Shown: one piece after another, positions 5,871 through 13,091 of the stretch | How the letters are laid out: each line of letters opens with the position of its first letter | Numbering within the stretch: position 1 is the stretch's first letter | Assembly: GCA_002329125.1 (NCBI GenBank) | Contig: DCXX01000139.1 | Coordinates: forward strand, 5,153 to 21,717 | Direction of reading: 5' to 3' | DNA from: Fidelibacterota bacterium UBA2125 | Lineage (GTDB): Bacteria > Fidelibacterota > Marinisomatia > Marinisomatales > S15-B10 | DNA length: 16,565 nt | Translations under genes and position numbers: made by a program | The notes under the pieces: model-generated | What the model was told of the DNA's origin: nothing | What the model saw: only the letters and a program-made list of their open reading frames with translations | Database searches by the model: none

Positions 5871-6503
5871 GTGAAACGCCTTATTGTTATGGCATTGTTG
5901 TTATCCATTGCTGGAGCTCAGGTTGACTATAATTCTCAAATACAAACGATATTTAATGACAAATGCACAAGTTGTCATGGTGGCAGTGGTGGTTTAAATC
6001 TTTCATCTTATGATGAATTAATGAAGGGTAGTAACAGCGGCGCTGTGATCAAAGCCGGAGACGCTTCAAACAGCCTGTTAATTCAGCGTATAGACGGTAG
6101 TGTTACTCCTCAGATGCCGCAGGGGGGAGATGCTTTTTCTGATTCTGTTATATCATTAATAAAAAAATGGATCAATGAAGGAGCATTGGAACAAGTTTCT
6201 GTTACTGTTGAGAGTCAATTGCCATCACATTTTGAGATTGTGGGGAATTATCCCAATCCGTTTAATCCTCACACAAGAATCGTCATTAGTACGATGACTC
6301 ACGTTCAAGGACAGGCAAGCATAGTTACAAGTTCAGGTAAGTCTGTTTATGATTTTGGTCCAGTCTCTTTTAAACCCGGTAGCAATTCTCTAATTTGGAG
6401 GGGACAGAATTCTCGGGGTAATACACTCTCTTCTGGCATCTACTTTTTTATTCTAAAGCACGATGATCTCGTCGTGACGCACAGGATGATACTCCTGAAG
6501 TAG
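5871..6503 (+). CDS. Secreted monoheme cytochrome c with C-terminal type IX-like sorting domain
   Basis: This 210-aa protein starts at GTG 5871 (GAGGGA about seven bases upstream). A signal peptide, MKRLIVMALLLSIAGA, is probably cut before QVDYN. Residues 20-106 form a small c-type cytochrome domain. It opens YNSQIQTIFNDKCTSCHGG (heme cysteines C32 and C35, ligand H36), and the likely second iron ligand is M82 in PQMPQGG. This style is seen in FCB and planctomycete cytochromes. From about 123 the protein changes to a beta-sandwich beginning NYPNPFNPHTRI and ending with SSGIYFFIL and a KHDD segment. That is the C-terminal sorting domain that sends proteins through a type IX-like system to the outer surface. 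A surface or extracellular electron carrier is the simplest inference. It is first in a run of six close plus-strand genes. Confidence 0.88.
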   Translation: MKRLIVMALLLSIAGAQVDYNSQIQTIFNDKCTSCHGGSGGLNLSSYDELMKGSNSGAVIKAGDASNSLLIQRIDGSVTPQMPQGGDAFSDSVISLIKKWINEGALEQVSVTVESQLPSHFEIVGNYPNPFNPHTRIVISTMTHVQGQASIVTSSGKSVYDFGPVSFKPGSNSLIWRGQNSRGNTLSSGIYFFILKHDDLVVTHRMILLK

Positions 6504-6525
6504 GACGTTTCATTTATTACTATAC

Positions 6526-6951
6526 TTGCGGTTGAAACATAAGATTCTTCGAATCGGAACCCCTATAGGTCTATTCCTGCTAATGGGTTGCGTCGATATG
6601 GGAAGTGAGACTAAAATGGATGACAATCCCAAGGCGTCAGTCAGTTTCTCCAGTGACATCCAGCCTGTTTTTGATATAAGCTGTGCCACATCGGGATGCC
6701 ATGGAACAGGGCACTTTACAAACCTCGATCTTTCTGAGGGGAACAGCTACATAAATCTCGTTAATGTGGAATCATTAAATTTTTCGCCATTGAAATTGGT
6801 TGATCCTGGAAAGTCAGAAGATTCTGTTCTCTATCTAAAAATAGTGGGAAGTTCTGAGACCGGTTCAAAAATGCCGCCCGGCGGCACACTCAGTGATGCT
6901 AGTGTCACAAATATCCAAACCTGGATTACCGAAGGTGCTGAGAACAACTAA
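6526..6951 (+). CDS. Lipoprotein with a CX4CH c-type heme motif
   Basis: This protein of about 141 aa starts at TTG 6526 or TTG 6532; neither has a convincing ribosome-binding site. The signal sequence ends in a lipobox, LLMGC, with C22 as lipid attachment site (counting from TTG 6526), so it is membrane-anchored. The domain after residue 38 follows the same plan as the preceding cytochrome: VSFSSDIQPVFDISCATSGCHG, then KMPPGGTLSDASVTNIQTWI. The heme site is C53-ATSG-C58-H59, four residues between the cysteines instead of two. M116 in KMPPGG is the probable second ligand. Such CX4CH sites recur in FCB-type cytochrome lipoproteins, but heme attachment is not proven here. The gap to the next gene is 10 bp. 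It may pass electrons between periplasmic and outer-membrane partners. Confidence 0.8.
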   Translation: MRLKHKILRIGTPIGLFLLMGCVDMGSETKMDDNPKASVSFSSDIQPVFDISCATSGCHGTGHFTNLDLSEGNSYINLVNVESLNFSPLKLVDPGKSEDSVLYLKIVGSSETGSKMPPGGTLSDASVTNIQTWITEGAENN

Positions 6952-6961
6952 AGAGAGTCGA

Positions 6962-8059
6962 GTGTTGTTTCGCAAAATAGTCATCTCCATTCTATTGGTA
7001 CAATCAGCTAGCGCTATCCCTCGTTTGGCTATCAAAGAGGGGGCTTCCTGCAATACCTGTCACGTAAATCCCGCAGGAGGAGCCTTAAGAAACGATTATG
7101 GTATGCTTATCACCTCGGCAGATGAACTGCCCATGCCCAAAACAGGTTCACTCATCTCTCTGGATGACGTGGGACAACTGACAGATCATCTCCGGATCGG
7201 TGCCGACCTACGAATGCAGGCCATTACTGATAGTGAAGAATCATCAGTCTTTCCCATGCAAAGAGATCTGTATGCTTATTTTGATTTGAAAGGGATGGTG
7301 GGTCTGTATGTTGAATCGGAAGCTTTGATGAAGAAAACAGAATATTGGACAAACGCTTTCTTTCCGTTTCTCAACAGTTACATAAGAGTAGGGAGAATGC
7401 GACCCACATACGGCCTTATGCTGGACGATCACACCTCTTTCATCCGGGGAGGGAATCTACAGCGCACTCATGGTCTTCTTAAAGAAGGGCTATCTTTTTC
7501 ACCCATGACTCCTCCGGTCAACACAGCGGAATTGGGCATGTTCAGATCTGACTTCCTGTTTACTGCCAGTCTCTCAAACGGCTTTTTGGCAGGAGAAGCA
7601 GCAGAAGCCTCTTTTCTCGGACCGCCGTCTAATCGAACAGCCGTCATTAGGGCTGAGTATTCCTCCTCCCTAGGGGATTACAGTGGTTTAGCAGGTGCAT
7701 CGTACCTTTCTGAAGGTAGTACAGAGATTAAAGGTGTTTTTGGCGGTATCTCCCGTGATCGGCTTACTTGGACAGGCGAAGTGGATTTTGCAGCTGGTTG
7801 GACAGGTGACGTAAACAGTGTAGCGTCCTACAGCGAAATTGCCTGGATGGTAGAACCGGGAATACATTTGCTCGCAAAATACGATTTTTTTGATGAGGAT
7901 ACTGAAGTGTTGGAAAATGCTCTTTCTAGATTTTCGTTAGGTGCTGAACTTTACATATTCAGTTTTTTGGAGTTAAAGGTTCAAATGAGAAAAACACATG
8001 TGTCAGGCATCGGAATGTCACCGACTGAATTTCTGTTTCAGACACATGCCTGGTTTTAG
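6962..8059 (+). CDS. Outer-membrane beta-barrel with an N-terminal monoheme c site
   Basis: I place the start at GTG 6962 (TTG 6965 is the alternative). An earlier ATG in this frame would overlap the upstream lipoprotein gene by about 20 codons and bury the signal peptide. The 365-aa product begins MLFRKIVISILLVQSASA, a clear signal peptide. A short heme segment follows, GASCNTCHVNPAGGALRNDYG (C30, C33, H34). The rest has alternating hydrophobic and aromatic strands typical of an outer-membrane barrel (for example LRIGADLRMQAI, YIRVGRMRPTYGLML, LSRFSLGAELYIF). It ends QTHAWF, with the C-terminal phenylalanine that the Bam machinery recognises. A heme tethered to or plugging a barrel would give an electron path through the outer membrane. 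Barrel proteins with a similar CHVNP-GG-RNDYG segment exist in several phyla and are uncharacterised to my knowledge. Confidence 0.8.
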   Translation: MLFRKIVISILLVQSASAIPRLAIKEGASCNTCHVNPAGGALRNDYGMLITSADELPMPKTGSLISLDDVGQLTDHLRIGADLRMQAITDSEESSVFPMQRDLYAYFDLKGMVGLYVESEALMKKTEYWTNAFFPFLNSYIRVGRMRPTYGLMLDDHTSFIRGGNLQRTHGLLKEGLSFSPMTPPVNTAELGMFRSDFLFTASLSNGFLAGEAAEASFLGPPSNRTAVIRAEYSSSLGDYSGLAGASYLSEGSTEIKGVFGGISRDRLTWTGEVDFAAGWTGDVNSVASYSEIAWMVEPGIHLLAKYDFFDEDTEVLENALSRFSLGAELYIFSFLELKVQMRKTHVSGIGMSPTEFLFQTHAWF

Positions 8060-8070
8060 AGAGGAGGAAA

Positions 8071-8433
8071 ATGAAAAGATTATTAATAATGATGCTTGGG
8101 GTGACCATTTCCCAAACGGTTGAGGCACAAGAGGCGAAGAATCTCAAGATACTCCCTTTCAAAACAAAGAAAGAGACGATGGATTTTATGAAGAAGAACA
8201 TTGCTCCGTCACTTGGCGTAAAATGTGCTTACTGTCACAATGCACGTGATTTTCCGTCGGATGAGAATAAACATAAAGAGGTTACTCGCCAGATGATGAT
8301 TATGACCCAAAACATAAACAAGAACACCTTGGGTCCACTGGCTTACGAACCTGTGACTTGCTGGACGTGCCATCGAGGGAACATTTATCCTCCGAGGAGT
8401 AAAGACGATAAGAAAAAAGGTCACGAGCATTGA
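8071..8433 (+). CDS. Periplasmic diheme cytochrome related to photosynthetic reaction-centre cytochrome subunit
   Basis: This 120-aa protein starts at ATG 8071 behind a strong GAGGAGG. Signal peptide MKRLLIMMLGVTISQTVEA is followed by a compact domain with two heme sites. LGVKCAYCHNARDFPSDENK holds C52, C55 and H56; TCWTCHRGNIYPP holds C97, C100 and H101. Between them the helix KEVTRQMMIMTQNINK offers methionines as axial ligands. The spacing and the wording LGVxCxYCH...D...K and VTCxTCHRG are those of the reaction-centre cytochrome c family. No photosynthesis genes are present; stand-alone relatives are common in non-phototrophic Acidobacteria and FCB bacteria. The tail (KDDKKKGHEH) is charged and histidine-rich. 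It is probably a soluble periplasmic carrier feeding or draining the membrane-bound partners encoded upstream. Confidence 0.9.
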   Translation: MKRLLIMMLGVTISQTVEAQEAKNLKILPFKTKKETMDFMKKNIAPSLGVKCAYCHNARDFPSDENKHKEVTRQMMIMTQNINKNTLGPLAYEPVTCWTCHRGNIYPPRSKDDKKKGHEH

Positions 8434-8449
8434 TTATAGGAGGTGAATT

Positions 8450-9823
8450 GTGTCTGTTGAAAAAGTGGTAGCGTACGCAGAAGAAAACAGGGCCCGTTTT
8501 CTTAATGAACTGAAGGAACTGGTAGCCATCCCCAGTGTCTCCAGTAGTTCGGAGCATAAGCAAGATGTACAAAGGTGTGCCCAATTCGTCAGGGATGCCA
8601 TGGAAGTAGTTGGTTTTGAACGGATAGAAATGGTGGAGACAAAAAGACATCCAATCGTCTATGGAGAATGGCTTGGTGCACCAGGCTGTCCTACCATATT
8701 GCTATATGGTCACTATGATGTTCAACCGGTGGACCCGCTGGAATTGTGGGAGACACCTCCGTTTGAAGCATCTAAACGTGACGGACGCCTTTATGGCCGA
8801 GGAACGGTTGACGACAAAGGACAGTTTTATCTTCACCTCAAGGCGATGGAATCATGGATGAAAACGGATGGCACCCTCCCTCTGAATATTAAATGTATTA
8901 TAGAAGGGGAAGAAGAGGTTGGCAGCGAAAGTCTGGAACCTTTTCTCGAGGAAAACAAGGAGATGCTCGCCGCTGATGTGGCTGTTATATCAGATACCAG
9001 TATGGTAAAGAAAGGATGGCCTTCCATCACATACGGTTTGAGGGGTATCGCCTATTTCCAGATCGATCTACGGGGATCGGAACAGGATCTCCATTCCGGT
9101 ATATTCGGTGGTGCCGTCAAGAACCCGATCCACGCCCTGACGGACATCATAGGGCTGCTGAAAGACAAAGACGGGCATATTACCATTCCAGGTTTTTATG
9201 ACCATGTAGTGGATGTGACGGATGAAGAGCGAGCTGCCATGGCTGAACTCCCTTTTGATGAGGAAGTTTTCCGGCAGGAGGTGGGTGCACCGGAACTGAG
9301 CTGGGAGAAAGGTTATTCCACGCTGGAAAGTCTCTGGTGCCGTCCGGCCCTTGATGTAAACGGTATCTGGGGTGGTTTTACGGGCGAAGGGTCAAAAACG
9401 GTTATTCCAGCCGAGGCACATGCCAAAGTAAGTGTACGACTTGTTCCCAATCAAGAACCGGATGAAATTGGCGATCTATTTGAGGCACACATTAAGAAGA
9501 TAGCGCCTCCCGAGGTAGAAGTGACGGTGCAGCGCATGCACGGCGGCCGCCCTTTCCTGGGGGATCTTTCTCATCCCGCTTTTGGTGCCGCCAGCCGCGC
9601 TCTGGAAAAAGGGTTCGGGACAAAAACTGTTTTCATCCGTGAAGGCGGTTCAATCCCCTTTGTCAGGAACATGACCGACAGCCTGGGCCTGCCGTGTCTC
9701 CTAATCGGTTTCGGTTTGCCCGGTGAGAATGCCCACGCCCCCAATGAATGGATCGATTTGGAGAATTATTCCTTGGGGACACTCAGCGCTATTCATCTGT
9801 ACCAAGAACTCAGCGAGATGTAA
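8450..9823 (+). CDS. M20-family metallopeptidase (dipeptidase, CPG2/DapE/CNDP type)
   Basis: This 457-aa enzyme has the full dinuclear-zinc M20 signature. Residues visible are H88 and D90 in LLYGHYDVQP, bridging D121 in GRGTVDDKGQ, general base and ligand E155/E156 in EGEEEVGSE, D182 in VISDT, and H429 in GENAHAPNEW. DLHSG (H215) belongs to the lid domain and, in the family, completes the partner active site in a dimer. Length and the GHYDVQPVDP wording fit cytoplasmic dipeptidases acting on short peptides; no signal peptide is present. AGGAGG lies 5-10 bases before GTG 8450, which fixes the start. The gaps to its neighbours are 16 and 13 bp, so it is co-transcribed with cytochromes and an Omp85 protein, a combination without an obvious metabolic logic. 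The exact peptide substrate is unknown. Confidence 0.93.
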   Translation: MSVEKVVAYAEENRARFLNELKELVAIPSVSSSSEHKQDVQRCAQFVRDAMEVVGFERIEMVETKRHPIVYGEWLGAPGCPTILLYGHYDVQPVDPLELWETPPFEASKRDGRLYGRGTVDDKGQFYLHLKAMESWMKTDGTLPLNIKCIIEGEEEVGSESLEPFLEENKEMLAADVAVISDTSMVKKGWPSITYGLRGIAYFQIDLRGSEQDLHSGIFGGAVKNPIHALTDIIGLLKDKDGHITIPGFYDHVVDVTDEERAAMAELPFDEEVFRQEVGAPELSWEKGYSTLESLWCRPALDVNGIWGGFTGEGSKTVIPAEAHAKVSVRLVPNQEPDEIGDLFEAHIKKIAPPEVEVTVQRMHGGRPFLGDLSHPAFGAASRALEKGFGTKTVFIREGGSIPFVRNMTDSLGLPCLLIGFGLPGENAHAPNEWIDLENYSLGTLSAIHLYQELSEM

Positions 9824-9836
9824 GAAGGCGCAACCT

Positions 9837-11132
9837 GTGTTTCTGGCGGACATTCATCTCAGTCGGTGCATTCCACTCTTATTGATTGCTCTACATCTAG
9901 AAGTTATGGGGCAGTCAACACCTGTCGTCAGCAAGATCAGCGTGGAGGGAAACCAAGTCACTAAGGAGTATATTATCCGGCGGGAAATCCAGCACCCGCT
10001 GGACGTGAAGTTGGACAGCACAGTCGCAAGCGAAGACCGAGACCGAATAGATAATCTTGCTATTTTTAGTAGCGTTGTGTGGGATACGGTTTCTCAAAAA
10101 GATGGATCAGTGGAGCTTGTCTATCATGTGCTAGAAAGTTGGAGAATCTGGCCCGGGGCATCACCCGCGTACTGGGAAGATAAAGGGTGGTCTCTAATTG
10201 GCGGTTTGAGGATCTTAAACTTCCGGGGCCGAGATCAGGCATTTGGGGTAGGTGGTGCTATTGGTGCTATTCAAATGTTTGGTTTCTATTTTTCTGATCC
10301 TTGGATTGCCGGGGATCATATTTCTCTATCTATGAATTTGGGAAAGAATCTTTTTGTTCATCCGTTTTTGCCCTACGTTCAATCTACTGAAGCTTTTGAA
10401 GCAAACTTAGGGCGGTGGTTTGGATATCGCTGGAAAGTGCAGGCAGGTTTCGAACTGGAGCACAAACAGTTTATTGAAGAAAGCGATACACTTTCATTCA
10501 CCTACATAGCCCCTCAGGGATCAGTTATTTATGACACACGAGATATTTACCGGGATCCCAGTAGAGGAGGAATGATTACTCAAAGTATTTATTCTATGAT
10601 TGACTTAACCCAAGGTGATGGGAACAGACTTGTGTGGACGCAATCCGCCAGCCAATACTGGTCGCCTATTCAAGGGCAAAAAAAATTGACCTTGGGCATT
10701 GGCGTCAAATTAGCCACCTCTTTTGGATCCATGGATGAGGTTTGGCTAAACTATTTCGGTGGCAGTAATACTGTTCGAGGTTGGTCGGTACCAGATCGTG
10801 ATGATTATGTAAATCCATCACAATCATTCAGGTTTGGTAACCATCAATTCATTTTTTCTACGGAAGCACGCCAAACTATTATTCCGACCTCATCAGTTTC
10901 AACATGGAAATTCAATACAGAATATGGATTGACCGGCGTCGTTTTTTTAGACATTGGGTATACGTCCAGACAACTTCAAGATATCCTTAGTGGTGATCCT
11001 TTATTGGGTACAGGCCTTGGTATCCGAATGCCAATTCCAGGGGGCGTGCTCCGGCTTGATCTCGGCTGGTCATTCTACTCGGGAGAATTTATCTCAAAGG
11101 GAATCAACTTCGATTTAGGACAAAAGTTTTAA
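9837..11132 (+). CDS. Omp85/BamA-superfamily outer-membrane protein with a single POTRA domain
   Basis: The start is placed at GTG 9837, nine bases after AGAAGG (9823-9828). An earlier ATG in this frame lies inside the peptidase gene. The 431-aa product has a signal-like N-terminus (CIPLLLIALHLEVMGQ) and one POTRA domain at about 31-100 (SKISVEGNQVTKEYIIRREI to VELVYHVLES). A barrel of about 330 residues follows. Superfamily barrel marks are DTRDIYRDPSRGG (233-245), the lid-lock motif VRGW (313-316) in FGGSNTVRGW, and the C-terminal FDLGQKF ending in phenylalanine. BamA has five POTRA domains and TamA three, so this is not the main assembly factor. It is closer in layout to small Omp85 proteins of unsettled role (protein insertion, secretion or lipid transport). 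It closes the cytochrome operon and may help insert the heme barrel encoded upstream; that is inference. Confidence 0.87.
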   Translation: MFLADIHLSRCIPLLLIALHLEVMGQSTPVVSKISVEGNQVTKEYIIRREIQHPLDVKLDSTVASEDRDRIDNLAIFSSVVWDTVSQKDGSVELVYHVLESWRIWPGASPAYWEDKGWSLIGGLRILNFRGRDQAFGVGGAIGAIQMFGFYFSDPWIAGDHISLSMNLGKNLFVHPFLPYVQSTEAFEANLGRWFGYRWKVQAGFELEHKQFIEESDTLSFTYIAPQGSVIYDTRDIYRDPSRGGMITQSIYSMIDLTQGDGNRLVWTQSASQYWSPIQGQKKLTLGIGVKLATSFGSMDEVWLNYFGGSNTVRGWSVPDRDDYVNPSQSFRFGNHQFIFSTEARQTIIPTSSVSTWKFNTEYGLTGVVFLDIGYTSRQLQDILSGDPLLGTGLGIRMPIPGGVLRLDLGWSFYSGEFISKGINFDLGQKF

Positions 11133-11138
11133 GTTGTA

Positions 11139-11798
11139 TTAAGGTTTAGATTGATTCTTACGGCTTGACAGAACAGTCTTCTCAAACCGCTTCTCATTTC
11201 CCTGGCGCAACCTACTGATATTGTCCCGGTGAGTAAAAAACACAAAGATAGGGACCATAATGGAAAAGATCACCAACGGTTGAGGTGGTGGTGAAAATCC
11301 GATCAGTGGCAACATAATTACCACCAGGGGGAGTGTTACTGATGCTGTCATGGAACTGACGGAAACATATCCCCAGCTGATCAAGGTAACTCCGAAAGTG
11401 AAGATGCAAACGGCCACGGCTACGGGATAGAGAGCAATCATCATGCCCGCCAGTGTGGCAATTCCTTTCCCTCCCCGGAAACCGGCGAAGATTGTAAAAG
11501 TGTGACCCAGTACGGCTGCGGCCCCCGCAGCTATTTGAACGATGGAAATGTCCATTTCTGTGGAATTAACCAAAAGGAAATGAGGGAACCATGCCGTTGC
11601 CACCCATCCCTTAAAAATGTCCACCGCACCTACTATAAGTCCCGGTTTCCACCCCACTACTCGGACAACATTGGTCATTCCCGCATTCCCACTTCCATGC
11701 TGGCGAATGTCTATTCCAGCTACTGACTTTGCTACAATTATACTTGTAGGGAGGGATCCAACTACATAACTAATGATTATAATGATTATAAAGTCCAT
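11139..11798 (-). CDS. plsY: Glycerol-3-phosphate acyltransferase (acyl-phosphate dependent)
   Basis: This 219-aa integral membrane enzyme transfers acyl groups from acyl-phosphate to glycerol-3-phosphate, the first step of phospholipid synthesis in most bacteria. The three cytosolic motif regions are visible. GSLPTS (14-19) and GSGNAGMTNVVR (35-46) come first; then GHTFTIFAGFRGGKGIAT (98-115), which holds the phosphate-binding and catalytic residues; then the RLRQGNEKRF segment near the C-terminus. About five to seven hydrophobic segments are present. The start is ATG 11796-11798 with no good ribosome-binding site. The gene converges with the Omp85 gene; the two stop codons are six bases apart, with no terminator hairpin between them. 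Upstream lies the structured intergenic element at 11870-11928. Confidence 0.95.
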   Translation of the reverse strand: MDFIIIIIISYVVGSLPTSIIVAKSVAGIDIRQHGSGNAGMTNVVRVVGWKPGLIVGAVDIFKGWVATAWFPHFLLVNSTEMDISIVQIAAGAAAVLGHTFTIFAGFRGGKGIATLAGMMIALYPVAVAVCIFTFGVTLISWGYVSVSSMTASVTLPLVVIMLPLIGFSPPPQPLVIFSIMVPIFVFFTHRDNISRLRQGNEKRFEKTVLSSRKNQSKP

Positions 11799-11869
11799 AA
11801 ATAGTTCAAATAGATTTTGTTTTATGGAGCGAATTCTTCATAGATTTCATGGTAATAATATTGTTCCAC

Positions 11870-11928
11870 ACGGCCTGAGAGATCTGTCTCACCCTCCTTA
11901 ACCCCACTTAATCTTTCAGGCCGTTTTT
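11870..11928. other. Intergenic inverted repeat with T tail, possible small RNA or attenuator
   Basis: ACGGCCTGA (11870-11878) pairs perfectly with TCAGGCCGT (11916-11924), and five T (11924-11928) follow on the plus strand. Inside the 37-base loop a competing hairpin TGAGA/TCTCA (11876-11880 with 11887-11891) shares bases with the outer stem. The same loop contains CCTCCTT (11893-11899), which on the minus strand is AAGGAGG, a perfect ribosome-binding site without a well-spaced start codon. Plus-strand reading suggests the end of a short transcript; minus-strand reading suggests a structured leader between the DUF502 gene and plsY. The strand is undecided. Confidence 0.35.
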
Positions 11929-12537
11929 CTAGTCAGATTTACTGGCAATCACATTTTCTTCAGGTGCCAGCATACCGCCAGAGATAATTGCTTTTAATCC
12001 TTCTTCTACGGATAGGTTTGCATCTATAGCGTCTTCCTGAGGAATGATCAACATAAAGCCTGAGGTAGGGTTGGGCGTGGTAGGGACAAACAAATGATAA
12101 TACGGTTTGCCGTTTTCATCTGTTGATTGACCAGTAACAAAAGCCATCGTCCAGATCCCGATTCTGGGATATGGGATCAGCACTGTTTTCTGGAAGGCTC
12201 TGCTAGATGCACCGCTGAAGGATTGGGTTATCTGCTTAGCAGTTCCATAGACAGAATTTGCCAGAGGAATCCTGTTCAAGAGAGCTTCCCCAATTGAAAT
12301 GAGTTTACGGCCAAGAATGTTGGTTACCAGAACACCCAGGAAATACATGAATAAGAGTGTAATGATAACGCCTAGGCCCGGGATATGAACGGGAAGAAGC
12401 GGGTCGAAAATGGGTGCGGCAAACCCGTCAAAAAAACGAAACAGAATAGTCAATATCCAGATGGTTACAATTATTGGGAGAATGGTGACCAGTCCGGCCA
12501 CAATCTTTCCTCGGAAGTGTTTCAGTATTGACGCCAT
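11929..12537 (-). CDS. DUF502 family membrane protein
   Basis: This 202-aa protein has two membrane helices (about residues 11-33 and 53-75), then a soluble domain with the DUF502 hallmarks. NSVYGTAKQITQSFSG is at about 94-109, VLIPYPRIGIWTMAFVTG at about 118-135, and VPTTPNPTSGFMLIIP near 150-165. The family is widespread in bacteria and, as a plant homologue, in membranes; its biochemical role is not established. The start is ATG 12535-12537, giving MASILKHFRGKIVAGLVTIL. Fifty-six bases separate it from ogt upstream on the same strand, and 130 bases from plsY downstream. Its position beside plsY would suit a membrane-maintenance role, but this is only context. Confidence 0.9.
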   Translation of the reverse strand: MASILKHFRGKIVAGLVTILPIIVTIWILTILFRFFDGFAAPIFDPLLPVHIPGLGVIITLLFMYFLGVLVTNILGRKLISIGEALLNRIPLANSVYGTAKQITQSFSGASSRAFQKTVLIPYPRIGIWTMAFVTGQSTDENGKPYYHLFVPTTPNPTSGFMLIIPQEDAIDANLSVEEGLKAIISGGMLAPEENVIASKSD

Positions 12538-12593
12538 AATTCTATAAGAATAAAGTTAACTCTGCATCCCAATCGGGTCAATCAGAATGGTGC

Positions 12594-13091
12594 TTAGAGA
12601 CAGCCTTCATGCTTAAGGAGCCATTTTTTCATTTGGAGGCCGCCGCCGTAGCCGCCCAATGAACCGTCGTGTGCGATGACGCGGTGACACGGTATAACGA
12701 TGGGAATAGGGTTACTTCCGTTTGCACTTCCAACGGCACGAACAGCTTTTTCATTGTTTATTTGAACAGCAATATCCTTATAAGAAGCTGTTTTCCCGAA
12801 CGGGATTTTCGCCACTTTCTGTAGTGCTTTATTGCGGAAGGGCGTGGTGCGTAGATCGAGAGAAAAAGTGAACTCTGACTGTTTGCCGTCGAAATATTGC
12901 TGGAGCTGATGAATTTCATTGGATAGAGAATCAGTATCTTCAACAATTTCCTCTTCCGGAAAGCGATCTTTGAGCCAGTGAAAAAAGGAGCTGTCATGTT
13001 CAGAGGGGAGACTGATCTTGCAGACGCCGCGGCCTGTTTTAGCCATCAACAGTCTTCCTATGGGTGTGTCTAGAGCGACGTAAGTGATCAC
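12594..13091 (-). CDS. ogt: Methylated-DNA--protein-cysteine S-methyltransferase
   Basis: This 165-aa suicide repair protein removes methyl groups from O6-methylguanine and O4-methylthymine onto its own cysteine. The active site is IPIVIPCHRVIA with acceptor C135. The DNA-binding helix carries the arginine finger R118 in AVRAVGSANGSNPIP, and the C-terminal segment is GSLGGYGGGLQMKKWLLKHE. The N-terminal ribonuclease-H-like half (MITYVALDTPIGRLLMA) is the usual Ogt/MGMT one. The start is GTG 13089-13091, overlapping the iorB stop by four bases (GTGA). No regulatory AdaA-type domain is attached. Coupled translation with a molybdenum hydroxylase is unusual; protection from reactive alkylating or aldehyde products is one speculative link. 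Confidence 0.95.
   Translation of the reverse strand: MITYVALDTPIGRLLMAKTGRGVCKISLPSEHDSSFFHWLKDRFPEEEIVEDTDSLSNEIHQLQQYFDGKQSEFTFSLDLRTTPFRNKALQKVAKIPFGKTASYKDIAVQINNEKAVRAVGSANGSNPIPIVIPCHRVIAHDGSLGGYGGGLQMKKWLLKHEGCL

Noticed and set aside
6893..6961. Upstream ATG extension of the heme barrel gene
   Set aside because: It would add 23 residues before a clean signal peptide and overlap the preceding lipoprotein gene; GTG 6962 fits better.
9723..9836. Upstream ATG extension of the Omp85 gene
   Set aside because: The added 38 residues lie inside the conserved peptidase C-terminus; GTG 9837 has a ribosome-binding site and opens a signal-like sequence.
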